Positions 49,814 through 61,338 of a DNA stretch of 64,000 nt are shown in pieces. Below the pieces are notes generated by a model that was given only the letters and a program-made list of their open reading frames with translations, was not told the origin of the DNA and ran no database searches. Source of the stretch: Vreelandella neptunia (GTDB taxonomy: Bacteria > Pseudomonadota > Gammaproteobacteria > Pseudomonadales > Halomonadaceae). How positions within the stretch are numbered: the first letter of the stretch is position 1; each line of letters opens with the position of its first letter. A program made the position numbers and the translations under genes. The DNA is taken from the NCBI RefSeq assembly GCF_034479615.1, contig NZ_CP140255.1:4402001-4466000 (forward strand). Direction: 5' to 3'.

Positions 49814-50740
49814 ATGGTTCGAAACCACCCCTTTATTAGCGCTGTCTTGCTCCTGCTCCCTCGGCTGGCTCACTTTGCTTGGCGCGTATTACGCAATTTC
49901 CTGAAAAATCACGGTGTCCTGCTGGCAGGCGGAGTGGGTTACAACATCCTGCTCTCTATCGTGCCGCTTTTTGCCGTGCTCGTTGTGCTGTTAACCCAAG
50001 TGGTGGATCAGCAACATCTACTCAATGTGCTGGCCGTACAGGCGCGCCATATGGCGCCTGCCCATGCCGAGGTGTTGCTAGAAGCCGTTCGCAGCCTGCT
50101 GGATTCTCGGGATGTGATCGGCATTCTGAGCTTTCCCATTCTGCTCCTGTTCAGCTCATTTGCCTTTCGTATGCTCGAAGACGCTCTGGCAATCATTTTC
50201 CATGCGCCAGATAGCCCGCATATCAAGCGCAGCGTTTGGGTTTCGGTGATGTTGCCCTATGCCTTTATGGTGGTACTTGGGGCGGCGCTGATGGTTCTCA
50301 CACTGGTGGTCACTCTGGCCAGTTCGCTCAACACACTGGTAATGCTGCTATTTGAACGGGAACTGCCGCTGGCGGGGTTTTCAGAGCCGGTGCTTAACCT
50401 GGCCAGTTTCACTGGTGTGTTCTTGCTGTTCAGCGCTATCTACAAAGTGCTGCCGGTGGTGCGCATCGCCTTACGCCGGGCGATCGTAGGAGGCTTTGTG
50501 GCAGCACTGCTGTGGGAGGGGGTTCGGCTGTTGTTGGTTTACTATTTCGCTAATCTCTCGTTCGTCAACGCCGTTTATGGCTCGCTGGCGGCGCTGGTAG
50601 TAGTACTGATTAGCCTGGAAGTGGGCGCCATCATTTTACTGTTGGGCGCCCAGGTGATAGCCGAACTGGAACGTAATACCCGCCTTGGCCTGCCCTGGCA
50701 CGTCGACCCCAATCGCCAGCCGATTACGCGGGTCAATTGA
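49814..50740 (+). CDS. YihY/BrkB-family inner-membrane protein
   Basis: 308 residues with about six hydrophobic segments (VLLAGGVGYNILLSIVPLFAVLVVLL, VSVMLPYAFMVVLGAALMVLTLVV in part, FTGVFLLFSAIYKVLPVVRI, SLEVGAIILLLGAQVIAELE). The AGGVGYNILLSIVP and AIVGGFVAALLWEGVR motifs identify the family, once misannotated as ribonuclease BN. Function is not settled; transport or envelope roles are discussed for the family. It converges with ureG, with only 2 bp between the stop codons. Confidence 0.9.
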   Translation: MVRNHPFISAVLLLLPRLAHFAWRVLRNFLKNHGVLLAGGVGYNILLSIVPLFAVLVVLLTQVVDQQHLLNVLAVQARHMAPAHAEVLLEAVRSLLDSRDVIGILSFPILLLFSSFAFRMLEDALAIIFHAPDSPHIKRSVWVSVMLPYAFMVVLGAALMVLTLVVTLASSLNTLVMLLFERELPLAGFSEPVLNLASFTGVFLLFSAIYKVLPVVRIALRRAIVGGFVAALLWEGVRLLLVYYFANLSFVNAVYGSLAALVVVLISLEVGAIILLLGAQVIAELERNTRLGLPWHVDPNRQPITRVN

Positions 50741-50742
50741 CG

Positions 50743-51381
<639 letters not shown>

Positions 51382-51438
51382 TGTTCTCTCCTCAATCGAT
51401 AAGCTGATTAACTTCTAAGCTAGTTAACGTCTAAACCT

Positions 51439-52141
51439 TTAACTTCTAAACAGGCGCGAATACTGGGTTTCGTGTAGCGCACTGGCCAGGGCCAATCCAG
51501 GTAGCACCGGGCCTAGTTCTTCATCCTCAAGCACCAGCGCCTGATTAACGGCATTTACTAGCGCTGGGCGCAGTTGTTCAATTACTCGCTGGGCAGCCGT
51601 ATGCCCTAGCGGCAAAGCTTTACAGGCCACCGCTAGTTGGTTTTCCAGCCAGGCCCAGGCAAAGCCCAGCAGGGTTTGGCGTACAGACACGCCACGAGTG
51701 TGCGCCGTATAGGCAAAGAGTGTCACATAGCCAGCATGAGACGGTAGCAAGGGCAGTAGTAAGCCCTCACTTGGCATCAAGTCTAGGCTTTTCAACAGGC
51801 GCTTAAGCGAGGCGCCCAGGCGGCTATCTTCCGCGGCGAGCTCGGCGGTTTCCCGGGTGGCGGCCAGCCACTCGTCCCACTCACCAATTGATTGGCGATC
51901 TGCTTGGCTAAACGCTTCGTGCAACCGCGCCAGCACCGGCAGTTCGCAGCGGGTTAAGCCATCTTCCAGCACGCCGTTTAGCCACTCGGCAAGGCTCGCT
52001 TCATCGCGCACCCAGTCCAGCTCAAAGGCGCTTTCCAGGCCTTGTGAGAAGGCAAAGGCGCCAATCGGCAGCGCAGGGCTCACCAACTGCATCAGCCCCA
52101 GCAGCGCGAGTTCATCACTTTGGCTTTCTAGCGCGGCGAGT

Positions 52142-52152
<11 letters not shown>
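51439..52152 (-). CDS. ureF: Urease accessory protein UreF
   Basis: 237 residues, all-helical. Family features: LLGLMQLVSPALPIGAFAFSQGLE, SEGLLLPLLPSHAGYVTLFA and LHETQYSRLFRS at the C-terminus. UreF joins UreD on apo-urease and activates UreG. ATG 52152 is chosen, giving an 11-nt overlap with ureE; ATG 52164 is possible. The open frame extends to 52257 only because the His-codon repeat of ureE reads as poly-Thr in this frame. Confidence 0.94.
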
Positions 52153-52699
<547 letters not shown>

Positions 52700-52746
52700 T
52701 AATATCGTCCCCTTGAAATGGGTTGTCAGGCTGGAAGCCAAAATAG

Positions 52747-52913
52747 TCGCGAGCTAAAGCTACCTCCCACAGTTGCAACTATCAGGCTGACAGAAATAAC
52801 TCCATCTTGATTGACGTTGTGGGAGGCCGCTTTAGCGGGCGAATGGTGCCGCAGGCACCCCGGTTATCAGGCTGAAAGCCTCAATCGTCGCGAGCTAAAG
52901 CTACCTCCCACAG
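52747..52913. repeat. REP-like extragenic palindromic repeats
   Basis: Direct copies of a 26-bp unit beginning TCGCGAGCTAAAGC and ending CTCCCACAG at 52747-52772 and 52888-52913, with an inverted partial copy (TGTGGGAGGCCGCTTTAGCG) at 52818-52837. ATCAGGCTG is also repeated between them. This arrangement matches REP/REPIN elements of gammaproteobacteria. It fills the 314-bp gap between ureC and ureE. Confidence 0.75.
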
Positions 52914-53013
52914 GTGTCACCATCAGGCTGTCAGACATAGTTCCACACTGAGTAACGACAAAGTTGTATAAGTCACCCGGCTACCCTTTCAGTGGAAGTG
53001 GCAATCCGCAGGT

Positions 53014-54729
53014 TCAAAACAAGTGATAACGCTGAGCCAGCGGCAGTTCAGTGGCGGGCTCGCAGGTTAAAATTTCACCATCGCAGCGCACTTCGTAGGT
53101 TTGCGGGTCGACGGTGAGTTCTGGGCAGGCATCGTTTAGCTTCATATCCTGCTTGCGCACCTGGCGCACGTTTTTGCACGCCGCGAGTTCGCTATTTAGC
53201 CCCAGTTTCTCTTTGATACCCGCATCCAGCGCGGCCTGGCTGACAAAGCTGAGCCGGGTTTGACTTGCCGCACGGCCAAAAGCACCGAACATATAGCGGT
53301 AATGCACCGGCTGCGGCGTAGGAATCGAGGCGTTAGGGTCGCCCATGGGCGCTGCCGCAATCATGCCGCCTTTGATCATCATCGCCGGTTTCACGCCAAA
53401 GAAGGCCGGCTTCCAAAGCACCAGATCCGCCAGCTTACCCACTTCGATGGAACCAACTTCGTGGGCGATGCCGTGGGTGATCGCCGGGTTAATGGTGTAC
53501 TTGGCAATATAGCGCTTGGCGCGAAGGTTATCGGCGCCCAGGGCTTCATCTTCCGGCAGCAGGCCGCGCTGTACCTTCATTTTATGGGCGGTTTGCCAGG
53601 TGCGGCAGACCACTTCGCCTACCCGCCCCATCGCTTGGGAGTCCGAGGCGATCATCGAGATCACGCCCAGGTCGTGGAGGATATCCTCGGCGGCGATGGT
53701 TTCCCGGCGAATGCGTGAGTCGGCGAAGGCCACATCTTCGGGGATATTGGGATCCAGGTGGTGGCACACCATCAGCATATCGAGGTGTTCGTCGATGGTG
53801 TTGACCGTGTAGGGCCGCGTTGGGTTAGTGGATGACGGCAGCACGTAGGCTTTCGAGCAGGCGGTGAGGATATCTGGGGCGTGGCCGCCGCCCGCGCCTT
53901 CGGTGTGGTAGGTGTGGATGCAGCGCTCTTTGAACGCGGCCAGGGTGTCTTCCACAAAGCCCGATTCGTTCAGGGTATCGGTGTGGATCGCCACCTGCAC
54001 ATCGTAGGCATCCGCCACGTTGAGGCAGTTGTTGATTGAGGCGGGTGTGGTGCCCCAATCTTCGTGCAGTTTGAGGCCCATGGCACCCGCTTGGAGCTGG
54101 AGCTCCAGGGATTCGGGCAGGCTGGCGTTACCTTTGCCCAGAAAGCCGATATTCATGGGCATATCGTCGACCGCCTGGAGCATTTTGCCAATGTGCCAGG
54201 GGCCGGGGGTGCAGGTGGTAGCGTTGGTGCCAGTCGCCGGGCCGGTGCCGCCGCCGAGCATGGTGGTGACACCGCTCATAAGCGCTTCTTCGACCTGCTG
54301 AGGGCAGATAAAGTGAATATGGGAATCGATACCGCCCGCGGTCAGGATCTTGCCTTCGCCGGAGATGATTTCGGTGCCGGGGCCAATGACGATTTCAACA
54401 TCAGGCTGTACGTCAGGATTGCCCGCCTTGCCAATCGCGGCGATGCGGCCGTTTTGAATGCCCACGTCGGCTTTGACGATACCCCACCAGTCTAGAATCA
54501 GTGCGTTGGTAATCACGGTATCCATGACCGTGTCGTCAGCGCGCTGACTTTGACCCATGCCGTCGCGGATGACCTTGCCGCCGCCGAATTTTACTTCATC
54601 GCCATAGTGGGTAGCGTCTTTTTCGACTTCAATCCAAAGCTCGGTATCGCCCAGGCGCACACGGTCGCCCACCGTGGGGCCGTACATATCGGCGTAGGCT
54701 TGCCGACTGATCTTGTTAACCGGTTTCAT
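53014..54729 (-). CDS. ureC: Urease alpha subunit (catalytic)
   Basis: 571 residues, full length. Nickel ligands and active-site motifs are present: GGIDSHIHFICPQQ, the carbamylated Lys in GAMGLKLHEDWGTTP, VAIHTDTLNESGF, HTYHTEGAGGGHAPD, and the flap MVCHHLDP. It hydrolyses urea to ammonia and carbamate with two Ni ions. It overlaps ureB by 4 nt. The gap to ureE contains REP-like repeats. Confidence 0.98.
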   Translation of the reverse strand: MKPVNKISRQAYADMYGPTVGDRVRLGDTELWIEVEKDATHYGDEVKFGGGKVIRDGMGQSQRADDTVMDTVITNALILDWWGIVKADVGIQNGRIAAIGKAGNPDVQPDVEIVIGPGTEIISGEGKILTAGGIDSHIHFICPQQVEEALMSGVTTMLGGGTGPATGTNATTCTPGPWHIGKMLQAVDDMPMNIGFLGKGNASLPESLELQLQAGAMGLKLHEDWGTTPASINNCLNVADAYDVQVAIHTDTLNESGFVEDTLAAFKERCIHTYHTEGAGGGHAPDILTACSKAYVLPSSTNPTRPYTVNTIDEHLDMLMVCHHLDPNIPEDVAFADSRIRRETIAAEDILHDLGVISMIASDSQAMGRVGEVVCRTWQTAHKMKVQRGLLPEDEALGADNLRAKRYIAKYTINPAITHGIAHEVGSIEVGKLADLVLWKPAFFGVKPAMMIKGGMIAAAPMGDPNASIPTPQPVHYRYMFGAFGRAASQTRLSFVSQAALDAGIKEKLGLNSELAACKNVRQVRKQDMKLNDACPELTVDPQTYEVRCDGEILTCEPATELPLAQRYHLF

Positions 54730-55046
54730 TGTTTACCTCCATCGAGCGCACCCATAACATCGCCACGGAAGCCGTAAATTTCCCGCTTGCCCACATAGGG
54801 AATCAGCGTGACTTCGCGGGTCTGGCCGGGCTCAAAGCGAATTGCCGTGCCTGCGGCCACGTCCAGGCGAAAGCCTCGGGTTTTGTCGCGATCAAACACC
54901 AGCGCCGGGTTGGCTTCGGCGAAGTGGTAGTGGGAGCCGATCTGGATCGGACGGTCGCCGGTATTGGCCACCTCGACGCTAATCCGCTCACGCCCCGCGC
55001 ACAGCTCGATTTCACCTTCTTTTAACTTGTACTCACCGGGAATCAT
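54726..55046 (-). CDS. ureB: Urease beta subunit
   Basis: 106 residues. MIPGEYKLKEGEIELCAGRE and the HYHFAEANPALVFDR segment are typical. Structural subunit of the UreABC heterotrimer. It overlaps ureC by 4 nt and follows ureA by 24 bp. Confidence 0.97.
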   Translation of the reverse strand: MIPGEYKLKEGEIELCAGRERISVEVANTGDRPIQIGSHYHFAEANPALVFDRDKTRGFRLDVAAGTAIRFEPGQTREVTLIPYVGKREIYGFRGDVMGALDGGKQ

Positions 55047-55070
55047 TTGGTTGCTCCTTTCAATCGCCCC

Positions 55071-55373
55071 TCAAACAATAGGCGTATGGACAGTGACCAG
55101 CTTGGTGCCGTCGGGGAAAGTGGCTTCCACCTGCACTTCGTCGACCATCTCGGCGACGCCGTCCATCACATCCTCACGGCTAAGGATCTCGCGGCCATAG
55201 CTCATTAAGTCCGCCACGCTGCGGCCATCCCGGGCGCCTTCCATAATCTCGAAGCTGATCAGCGCCACCGCTTCCGGGTAGCTGAGCTTTAAACCACGCG
55301 CCTTGCGGCGCTCCGCCAGTTGGGCGGCGGAGAACAGCAGCAGTTTGTCTTTGTCTCTCGGGGTTAATTCCAT
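55071..55373 (-). CDS. ureA: Urease gamma subunit
   Basis: 100 residues. MELTPRDKDKLLLFSAAQLAERR, LNYPEA-type motif (here LSYPEAVALIS) and the C-terminal VEATFPDGTKLVTVHTPI are standard. It lies between ureD and ureB. Confidence 0.97.
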   Translation of the reverse strand: MELTPRDKDKLLLFSAAQLAERRKARGLKLSYPEAVALISFEIMEGARDGRSVADLMSYGREILSREDVMDGVAEMVDEVQVEATFPDGTKLVTVHTPIV

Positions 55374-55410
55374 GGAACGTGTCTCCAGCAGGGCATCGCA
55401 GTGATGCCAA

Positions 55411-56295
55411 TTAGGTTAGCCAAATTCGTGGTGTATGCGCTTCACGCTCGATCCACCGGGGGCGCAGCAGTTGCCAGGCCTGTTCGCATAACGCCCAGGC
55501 TTCGTTGCGCGAGTTGCCCAAATAGCGCAGCAGCAGAACACCGTGGCGGACGGTAACAGCCCAGTGCGGGTTATCCGGCAGCGCTTCACGCAAGGCTTCA
55601 ATGGCCGCAGGCGCGTCGGCAATCCCCACCGCCCAGAGCGTGGCCTGCACCGTGGCACCGCCCTGACCCCAGCGCCCGGCAAAGCGTGGGTGTAGTGGGT
55701 CTAGCGGCTGGCGCTCTAGCCACAACGGCTTGCCATCCAGGGTTAAGCGGAAGTGCTGCTCAATGCGCCCGGAAACATAGGGTAAGTCGCTAGCGGGGCG
55801 GCCTAGCGCCATCACTTCCCAGCCCAGGCAGCGAGCGCTGCCGTGAAGATCAATTTGGGTGCGCTGCTCGCCCTTGGAGCCATCAAAGGCGATGGTCTCC
55901 TGAGGTAGCCATTCAAGTGTCGCGTCATCTTCAACGCTCAACCGGGTGTGCTGCGTCCAGGCCACGCCCTGGCTGTCGGCTTTATAGAGTTTATTGGCGG
56001 CCGGGGTCGTCAGGAGCGCATGGGCACCGCTCTCTACATGAGCACTAATGGTAAGCGCATCGCCGCTGACTAATCCGCCAGGCGGGTGAAGCACATAAAC
56101 ATGGCAAGCCTCACTACGCCCTTCGGGATAGAAAGGGCGCTGCACCCGCAGCGGCCCCTGATGGCGCGCCTGCACCATGCGAGTGGCGCCGTCGCGATGG
56201 GCAAAGGTGAGCGCTAACGAAGCCGCCCAGTGGCGGCCTGCATCGAAGCGGTGGCCGGAGGCAATGTGTGGTTTGGCGAGTTCGCACAGGATCAT
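55411..56295 (-). CDS. ureD: Urease accessory protein UreD
   Basis: 294 residues. Family motifs: HQGPLRVQRPFYPEG, HVYVLHPPGGLVSGDAL (short form PPGGLVSGD), LLTTPAANKLYK and LEWLPQETIAFDGS. It is the first gene of the urease cluster and holds the UreF-UreG complex on apo-urease during nickel loading. The ATG at 56295 is followed by the start MILCELAKPH, a little longer than many homologues. Confidence 0.95.
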   Translation of the reverse strand: MILCELAKPHIASGHRFDAGRHWAASLALTFAHRDGATRMVQARHQGPLRVQRPFYPEGRSEACHVYVLHPPGGLVSGDALTISAHVESGAHALLTTPAANKLYKADSQGVAWTQHTRLSVEDDATLEWLPQETIAFDGSKGEQRTQIDLHGSARCLGWEVMALGRPASDLPYVSGRIEQHFRLTLDGKPLWLERQPLDPLHPRFAGRWGQGGATVQATLWAVGIADAPAAIEALREALPDNPHWAVTVRHGVLLLRYLGNSRNEAWALCEQAWQLLRPRWIEREAHTPRIWLT

Positions 56296-56522
56296 GGGTT
56301 GCTATCGCTTCCTTTTCACTAAGCCTTTAACTTATAGAAGCAATTAATGCGCCAAAATGGTGAAAAGCCCTACTGTGCGGTCAATGGTATGGATGAAAGG
56401 CGATGACTGGCAGTGCTACGCACCCGCGCGCACCAAAACGGCGCGAAAACAGACCTTTAATGCACCAAATAAATGCATTCGCTGCTGTTTTAGCGCTCAG
56501 CCTGCACTCACTCTTCACACCA

Positions 56523-57884
56523 TTACTGCACAACGACCCGGTCACGCCCACCGCGCTTAGCTTCATAAAGGGCTTGATCAGCCCGCTGCAGGGAGTGGTG
56601 ATAGTCCGGATGGCCATCGTGAAGCGTTACACCCACGCTAACCGTCACGTTAAGCAGCGTATCGGCACCGGCGAGCATCGGCTCCTTAGCCACCGATTGG
56701 CGCAAACGCTCAGCAAATAACCGGCTGCCGTCGTGGTCAGTATTGACCAGTACAATCAAAAACTCCTCGCCACCCATGCGAAACACGTAATCTCCCCCAC
56801 GGGTGGAGCGATCAAGGATGCTTGCCACCTGCTGCAGTACGTTGTCGCCAGCGTCATGCCCATGGGTATCGTTGATCGATTTGAAGTGATCGATATCGAC
56901 CATCAACAGCGCAAAGCAGTGCTCCGAGTGGCGGGCAATGTCTATTTCGCGGCTAAGCACCACTGACAAAAACTTGCGGTTGAGTAACCGGGTCAAGCTG
57001 TCGCGTCCTGCGTCCAAACCTGAGGCGCGCTGCAACACATCGTCGAGTAGCATCAACACCGTACGGGCAGCGTCACGAATCTCGCCGAGTGCTTTCAGCC
57101 GCTGGCTAGGATCTTCATGAAGCAGCACTTCCAGCCATTCACAATCCACTTGCTTTATATGACGTGAGATAGTGGCAATTTCCGGCGCGCCCTCAAACGC
57201 ATGGCAAGCTTTATGTAAGTACCACAGCCCAAAATCGGAATTCGATAACCGCGGCAGCGTGGCGATATCCTGCTGGGCGGCGACGGCAAACATCAGTGCG
57301 TTTTCCCAGTTCAGCAGCGCCGAACGCTGGCGTTCACGCTCGTCGCCAATGTTCTGGGTGAGTGAAAACAGCTTGTACGCTTCTTCAGTGCGCGCATTAC
57401 GGTCACTGGCCACCGAGTAGGCGTGGCTCATGATTTCCATGGCCATATCGATATGGTCGGAGACGTACACCGACGCATCCCCAGGCGATAGCGGGCTTTT
57501 GAACGTGGCGTTGATCTGCTCATAAAACGCCTGCTTAAGCTGCCGTGCTCCGCTTAGCACCAGGTTGACCGGTATATCGATACGGGCATGCACCTGCCCC
57601 ACTTTTTCCTGCTGCTCAACCAGGGACTCAAAATCGGCGTGCTCGACGGCAAACATGGCCTTCAGCCAGCGCTGCATTGAGGGGTGTAAACGCTGCTCCA
57701 CTTGAGCGTTGGAGAGGAACAGCGAAGCATGGGGGTCTTCCAGCATCACCCGATAAAAGTGGTCAGCAAAGTTTTGGCCGTGGTGCTCTACCAACGTCTC
57801 TATTGCTTGCCGCAACGGTTTGGGCGTGCGCTCCAGAAGCGTCTGCCACTCGGCGGCGAGCTGATGTTTATCTTTATAGCGCAT
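56523..57884 (-). CDS. dosC: Globin-coupled diguanylate cyclase (DosC-like)
   Basis: 453 residues. Residues about 1-165 form a sensor-globin domain with the likely heme-ligating His in KVGQVHARIDIPVNLV; a helical middle domain follows (about 165-290). The C-terminal GGEEF domain (RDSLTRLLNRKFLSVVL ... VFRMGGEEFLIVLVN) makes cyclic di-GMP. An RxxD product-inhibition site (RGGD) lies five residues before GGEEF. It would raise c-di-GMP in response to oxygen. ATG 57884 with AGG at -8 is preferred over GTG 57890. Confidence 0.93.
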   Translation of the reverse strand: MRYKDKHQLAAEWQTLLERTPKPLRQAIETLVEHHGQNFADHFYRVMLEDPHASLFLSNAQVEQRLHPSMQRWLKAMFAVEHADFESLVEQQEKVGQVHARIDIPVNLVLSGARQLKQAFYEQINATFKSPLSPGDASVYVSDHIDMAMEIMSHAYSVASDRNARTEEAYKLFSLTQNIGDERERQRSALLNWENALMFAVAAQQDIATLPRLSNSDFGLWYLHKACHAFEGAPEIATISRHIKQVDCEWLEVLLHEDPSQRLKALGEIRDAARTVLMLLDDVLQRASGLDAGRDSLTRLLNRKFLSVVLSREIDIARHSEHCFALLMVDIDHFKSINDTHGHDAGDNVLQQVASILDRSTRGGDYVFRMGGEEFLIVLVNTDHDGSRLFAERLRQSVAKEPMLAGADTLLNVTVSVGVTLHDGHPDYHHSLQRADQALYEAKRGGRDRVVVQ

Positions 57885-58027
57885 ACCCACCTGCTTCTTA
57901 TTGCGAAATCAATCAATGTTACAGGCAAAAAATCGCCTGCAACCGGACACAGAACAGGGTTTTAGCGAATAAGCTCGCCAAGGGGGTAAGTGACTGGTTT
58001 GATGACCGGGTGTGAGTAACTTAACCG

Positions 58028-61000
58028 TCAGATACGATGCTGTTTGAAATTTTCCGCCTGCTCAAATACATCCCGATAGACCTCGGCATGGGTCACCGGC
58101 GGGTAGCCGTTCTTGGATAACAGCATGATCAACTCAACGCGCAGCGCTGCTTTAATATCCTGACGATTGTTCCAATCTGGGTATTTGGTCTTATCATCGA
58201 CCACGGCCTTCACGTCTGCTGCCAGTGCCAACAGCCGCTCTTCTTCATAGGCAAACTGATACCTCAACGCCACCGCCTTCAGAATGTCGTAAAACGCCTT
58301 CTCCTCAACGGTGATACCCAGCTCTTCAAAGGAGCCCATTTCCTCTTTGAGCTGTGTCATCAAGTTCAGAAAGCTATCAACCGCTTCCTGGTGAACCTCG
58401 CTGGTAAAGGCGTCTTCCTCCTTGCGCTCGTTATAGAGTTCCACCAGAGAACGAAACTTTCTCGAGAACTCAATCGCCTTGTGTTGGTTGGTTTTTTTAA
58501 GCTCACTCAGCGCTTTTGCCAGCAGCTGTTTCAACAGTTCGATCTTGGTGTTGGGCAGCTTGATCTTTTCCAGGCGCGCCAGGTAATCCTCATCAAAGAT
58601 ATCGATGGTATCGTCGCTCTCCTCGCCCAGCGCAAACACCGCCTCGACACCATCGGCGCGTAGCGCTTCGCTAATCATCTCACGCACCTTAGCGTTCATC
58701 TGTGCGGTATCTGGCGCATCGCCTTTAGTCAGCTTGTAGACAATTGAACGTACGGCGAGATAGAAGTGCACACGGTCACGTTCAACCTGACTAAGCGTTT
58801 CGCTACCACAGCAAACGTCATACGCTGCCTTGAGTCGTTTCACCAATGCCATGAAGCGCTTCTCACGCTTGCCCACGCTCAGCACAAATTCGGCCGCGCG
58901 GTTGAGACAATCAAGCTGCGCCAGCGGCTCACCCTTGAAGTAGGCGCTATCATCAAAGCCGTGCATCAGCTTTGCCAATAGATCCAGGTCGTTTTTCACC
59001 GCAATCAGTGACGTCTGGATATCCTCGAAGCTGGTTTCATCGGCTTTCGAAAACTGAGCGAGCGCCTGATTCATTTGGCGCTTGATGCCGATGTAATCCA
59101 CCACCAGTCCCTTATCCTTGCCCGCATAGTTGCGATTGACTCGGGAAATCGTCTGAATCAGGTTGTGCCGCTGTACCGGTTTATCGATATAGAGCGTGTC
59201 CAGGCTTGGCACATCAAAGCCGGTGAGCCACATATCCACTACAATCGCGATCTTGAAATTGGATTGATCCTTCTTGAACTGCTGATCTAGCGTCTTGCGG
59301 TACTCCTTACTGCCCAGCAAATCGTAAAGCGCTTTTTCATCATCCTTGCCCCGTGTCATCACCATATTGACCCGTGCCATCGGCTTGAGCTTGTCGCGCT
59401 CGGTCTTGGTGGGTTCGCAGCCTTCCTCATGGGCCTTGATCTCAAACCATTCGGGCCGAATCGCCTTGATGGCCTGGTAAAGCTGCCATGCGATCTCGCG
59501 GCTGCTGGAGACGAACATCGCCTTGCCACACACGGTCGAGCCTTCTTCCAGGCGGCGCTCGTAGTGGGCGACGAAATCCTCAGCGAGTACTCGAATGCGA
59601 TCAGGGTCACCCAGAATCGAGTTCATCGAGGCCATTACCTTTTTGCTCTCTTCGATCTGGTGTTCGTTGCTACCCGCCTTGGCACACTCATCGTAGTAGT
59701 TCTCGATCTCACGAAGCCGGGCATCGTCCAGCGTTACCTTAGCGGCGCGGCCCTCGTAGACGATACGCACGGTGATCTCATCGTTGACCGACTCGCTCAT
59801 GGTGTAGCTGTCGACCACCTCACCGAACACATCGAGCGTGGCGTCGATCGGCGTGCCGGTAAAGCCCACGTAAGTGGCGTTGGGCAGCGAACGGTGTAGG
59901 TAAAAGGCAAACCCATAAGCCTTGCGCACACCCTTTTCAGTGATCTGTACTTTCTGATCTAGATTGATCTGGCTACGGTGCGCTTCATCCGAGATACAAA
60001 TAACATTGCTGCGTTCGGTGAGCTGGTGGGTGTCTTCGGTAAACTTGTGAATCGTGGTGAGAAAAACCCCGCCACTGCGCCGACCGGCCAGCAGCTCGCG
60101 CAGGTGCGTACGGCTCTCCACTTCGACAATGGTGTTGTCACCGATATAACCGCGTGCATTGGTAAACTGCCTTGAGAGCTGGTCATCCAAATCGGTGCGG
60201 TCAGTAATGAGCACAATGGTGGGGCTTTCAAATGCCAGGCTCTTCATCAAGCGCCGAGCAAGAAACTGCATGGTATAGCTCTTGCCGCAGCCCGTGGCGC
60301 CAAAATAAGTGCCGCCCTTGCCATCCCCTTTGGGGCGCTGCGCCGCCATGATGCTGTGATAGAGCTTATTGACCGCGTAAAACTGCGGGTATCGGCACAC
60401 GAACTTCTCTTGCTGGGGGGACTTATCCGGGAAGAAGATAAAGTCGCGTAGCACCAGCCGCAGCCGATCCCGATCAAACAACCCCTGAATCATCGCATGC
60501 AGCGAATCGATGCCGTCCTTGTCGGCAGGCTCGAAGCCCGTCACCTTGCGCCAGCTATAAAAGAACTCGTAAGCGGCAAAGAGACTACCCATGCGCGAAT
60601 TCACGCCATCGCTGATCACACAGAGCGCGTTGAAGACGAAAAGCTGCGGGATATCGCGCCGGTAGCGGACGGTAAGCTGCTTCCAGGCCTCATGAATCGA
60701 GGTTTGATGTTCCCCAATGGCACTTTTGAACTCGAACACCACCAGCGGCAGGCCGTTGATATAGAGAATCGCATCGGGAATACGGATATTCTCCTTGCCC
60801 TCGATCTTCATTTGGCTGACCAAGGCATACCGGTTGGCATCCGTTGCGTACGCCCCTAGCGGCTCGGCCACCTGAGCCAGGGGTTCGGCCGCAGGCTGAG
60901 CACCGAGCTGTTCCAACCCAGTGTCATCGAACAGCTGAATATGTAAGTCTTTTTCGGAAGGGTCTTCACGCTTGAGCAGAAAGCCATCCGCCAGCCAGCC

Positions 61001-61249
61001 ACAGAAGGTTTTATTGCTCTCGTAAAGATCACCGGGCGAGAGCCCTCGAAGGCGTACGACGATCGAATCGATCTCGCTGGTCGTAATGCCGACATCGCCG
61101 TAGCGAAGCTGTAGAAAAGCACGCAGATCGGCTTCGATCAACACGTCATTCGGTGCACGTTCAATGGTTGCGCCTAGCCGATGGGGATACCCCTGCTCGC
61201 CGAGCAGGGCAATAATGGCAGCTTCCAGCTTCGCTTCGGTAAACTTCAT
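58028..61249 (-). CDS. hsdR: Type I restriction enzyme R subunit (HsdR)
   Basis: 1073 residues. The N-terminal PD-(D/E)xK nuclease is seen in IPDAILYINGLPLVVFEFKSA; the SF2 translocase motor follows with Walker A GATGCGKSYTMQF, the DEAH box ISDEAHRSQ, VGFTGTPIDAT and a helicase motif VI region QTISRVNRNYAGKDKG. It cuts DNA at a distance after ATP-driven translocation when HsdMS finds an unmodified site. ATG 61249 is chosen over GTG 61273. It lies 89 bp downstream of the hrgA-like gene. Confidence 0.96.
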   Translation of the reverse strand: MKFTEAKLEAAIIALLGEQGYPHRLGATIERAPNDVLIEADLRAFLQLRYGDVGITTSEIDSIVVRLRGLSPGDLYESNKTFCGWLADGFLLKREDPSEKDLHIQLFDDTGLEQLGAQPAAEPLAQVAEPLGAYATDANRYALVSQMKIEGKENIRIPDAILYINGLPLVVFEFKSAIGEHQTSIHEAWKQLTVRYRRDIPQLFVFNALCVISDGVNSRMGSLFAAYEFFYSWRKVTGFEPADKDGIDSLHAMIQGLFDRDRLRLVLRDFIFFPDKSPQQEKFVCRYPQFYAVNKLYHSIMAAQRPKGDGKGGTYFGATGCGKSYTMQFLARRLMKSLAFESPTIVLITDRTDLDDQLSRQFTNARGYIGDNTIVEVESRTHLRELLAGRRSGGVFLTTIHKFTEDTHQLTERSNVICISDEAHRSQINLDQKVQITEKGVRKAYGFAFYLHRSLPNATYVGFTGTPIDATLDVFGEVVDSYTMSESVNDEITVRIVYEGRAAKVTLDDARLREIENYYDECAKAGSNEHQIEESKKVMASMNSILGDPDRIRVLAEDFVAHYERRLEEGSTVCGKAMFVSSSREIAWQLYQAIKAIRPEWFEIKAHEEGCEPTKTERDKLKPMARVNMVMTRGKDDEKALYDLLGSKEYRKTLDQQFKKDQSNFKIAIVVDMWLTGFDVPSLDTLYIDKPVQRHNLIQTISRVNRNYAGKDKGLVVDYIGIKRQMNQALAQFSKADETSFEDIQTSLIAVKNDLDLLAKLMHGFDDSAYFKGEPLAQLDCLNRAAEFVLSVGKREKRFMALVKRLKAAYDVCCGSETLSQVERDRVHFYLAVRSIVYKLTKGDAPDTAQMNAKVREMISEALRADGVEAVFALGEESDDTIDIFDEDYLARLEKIKLPNTKIELLKQLLAKALSELKKTNQHKAIEFSRKFRSLVELYNERKEEDAFTSEVHQEAVDSFLNLMTQLKEEMGSFEELGITVEEKAFYDILKAVALRYQFAYEEERLLALAADVKAVVDDKTKYPDWNNRQDIKAALRVELIMLLSKNGYPPVTHAEVYRDVFEQAENFKQHRI

Positions 61250-61338
61250 GCAGTCACGCCGTCGTTTTTTCACTCAACATATCATGATCGGCTGATAGAC
61301 GCCTGCCTTGAAGGCGGTCGTTCAACGGGAGCGCGGGT

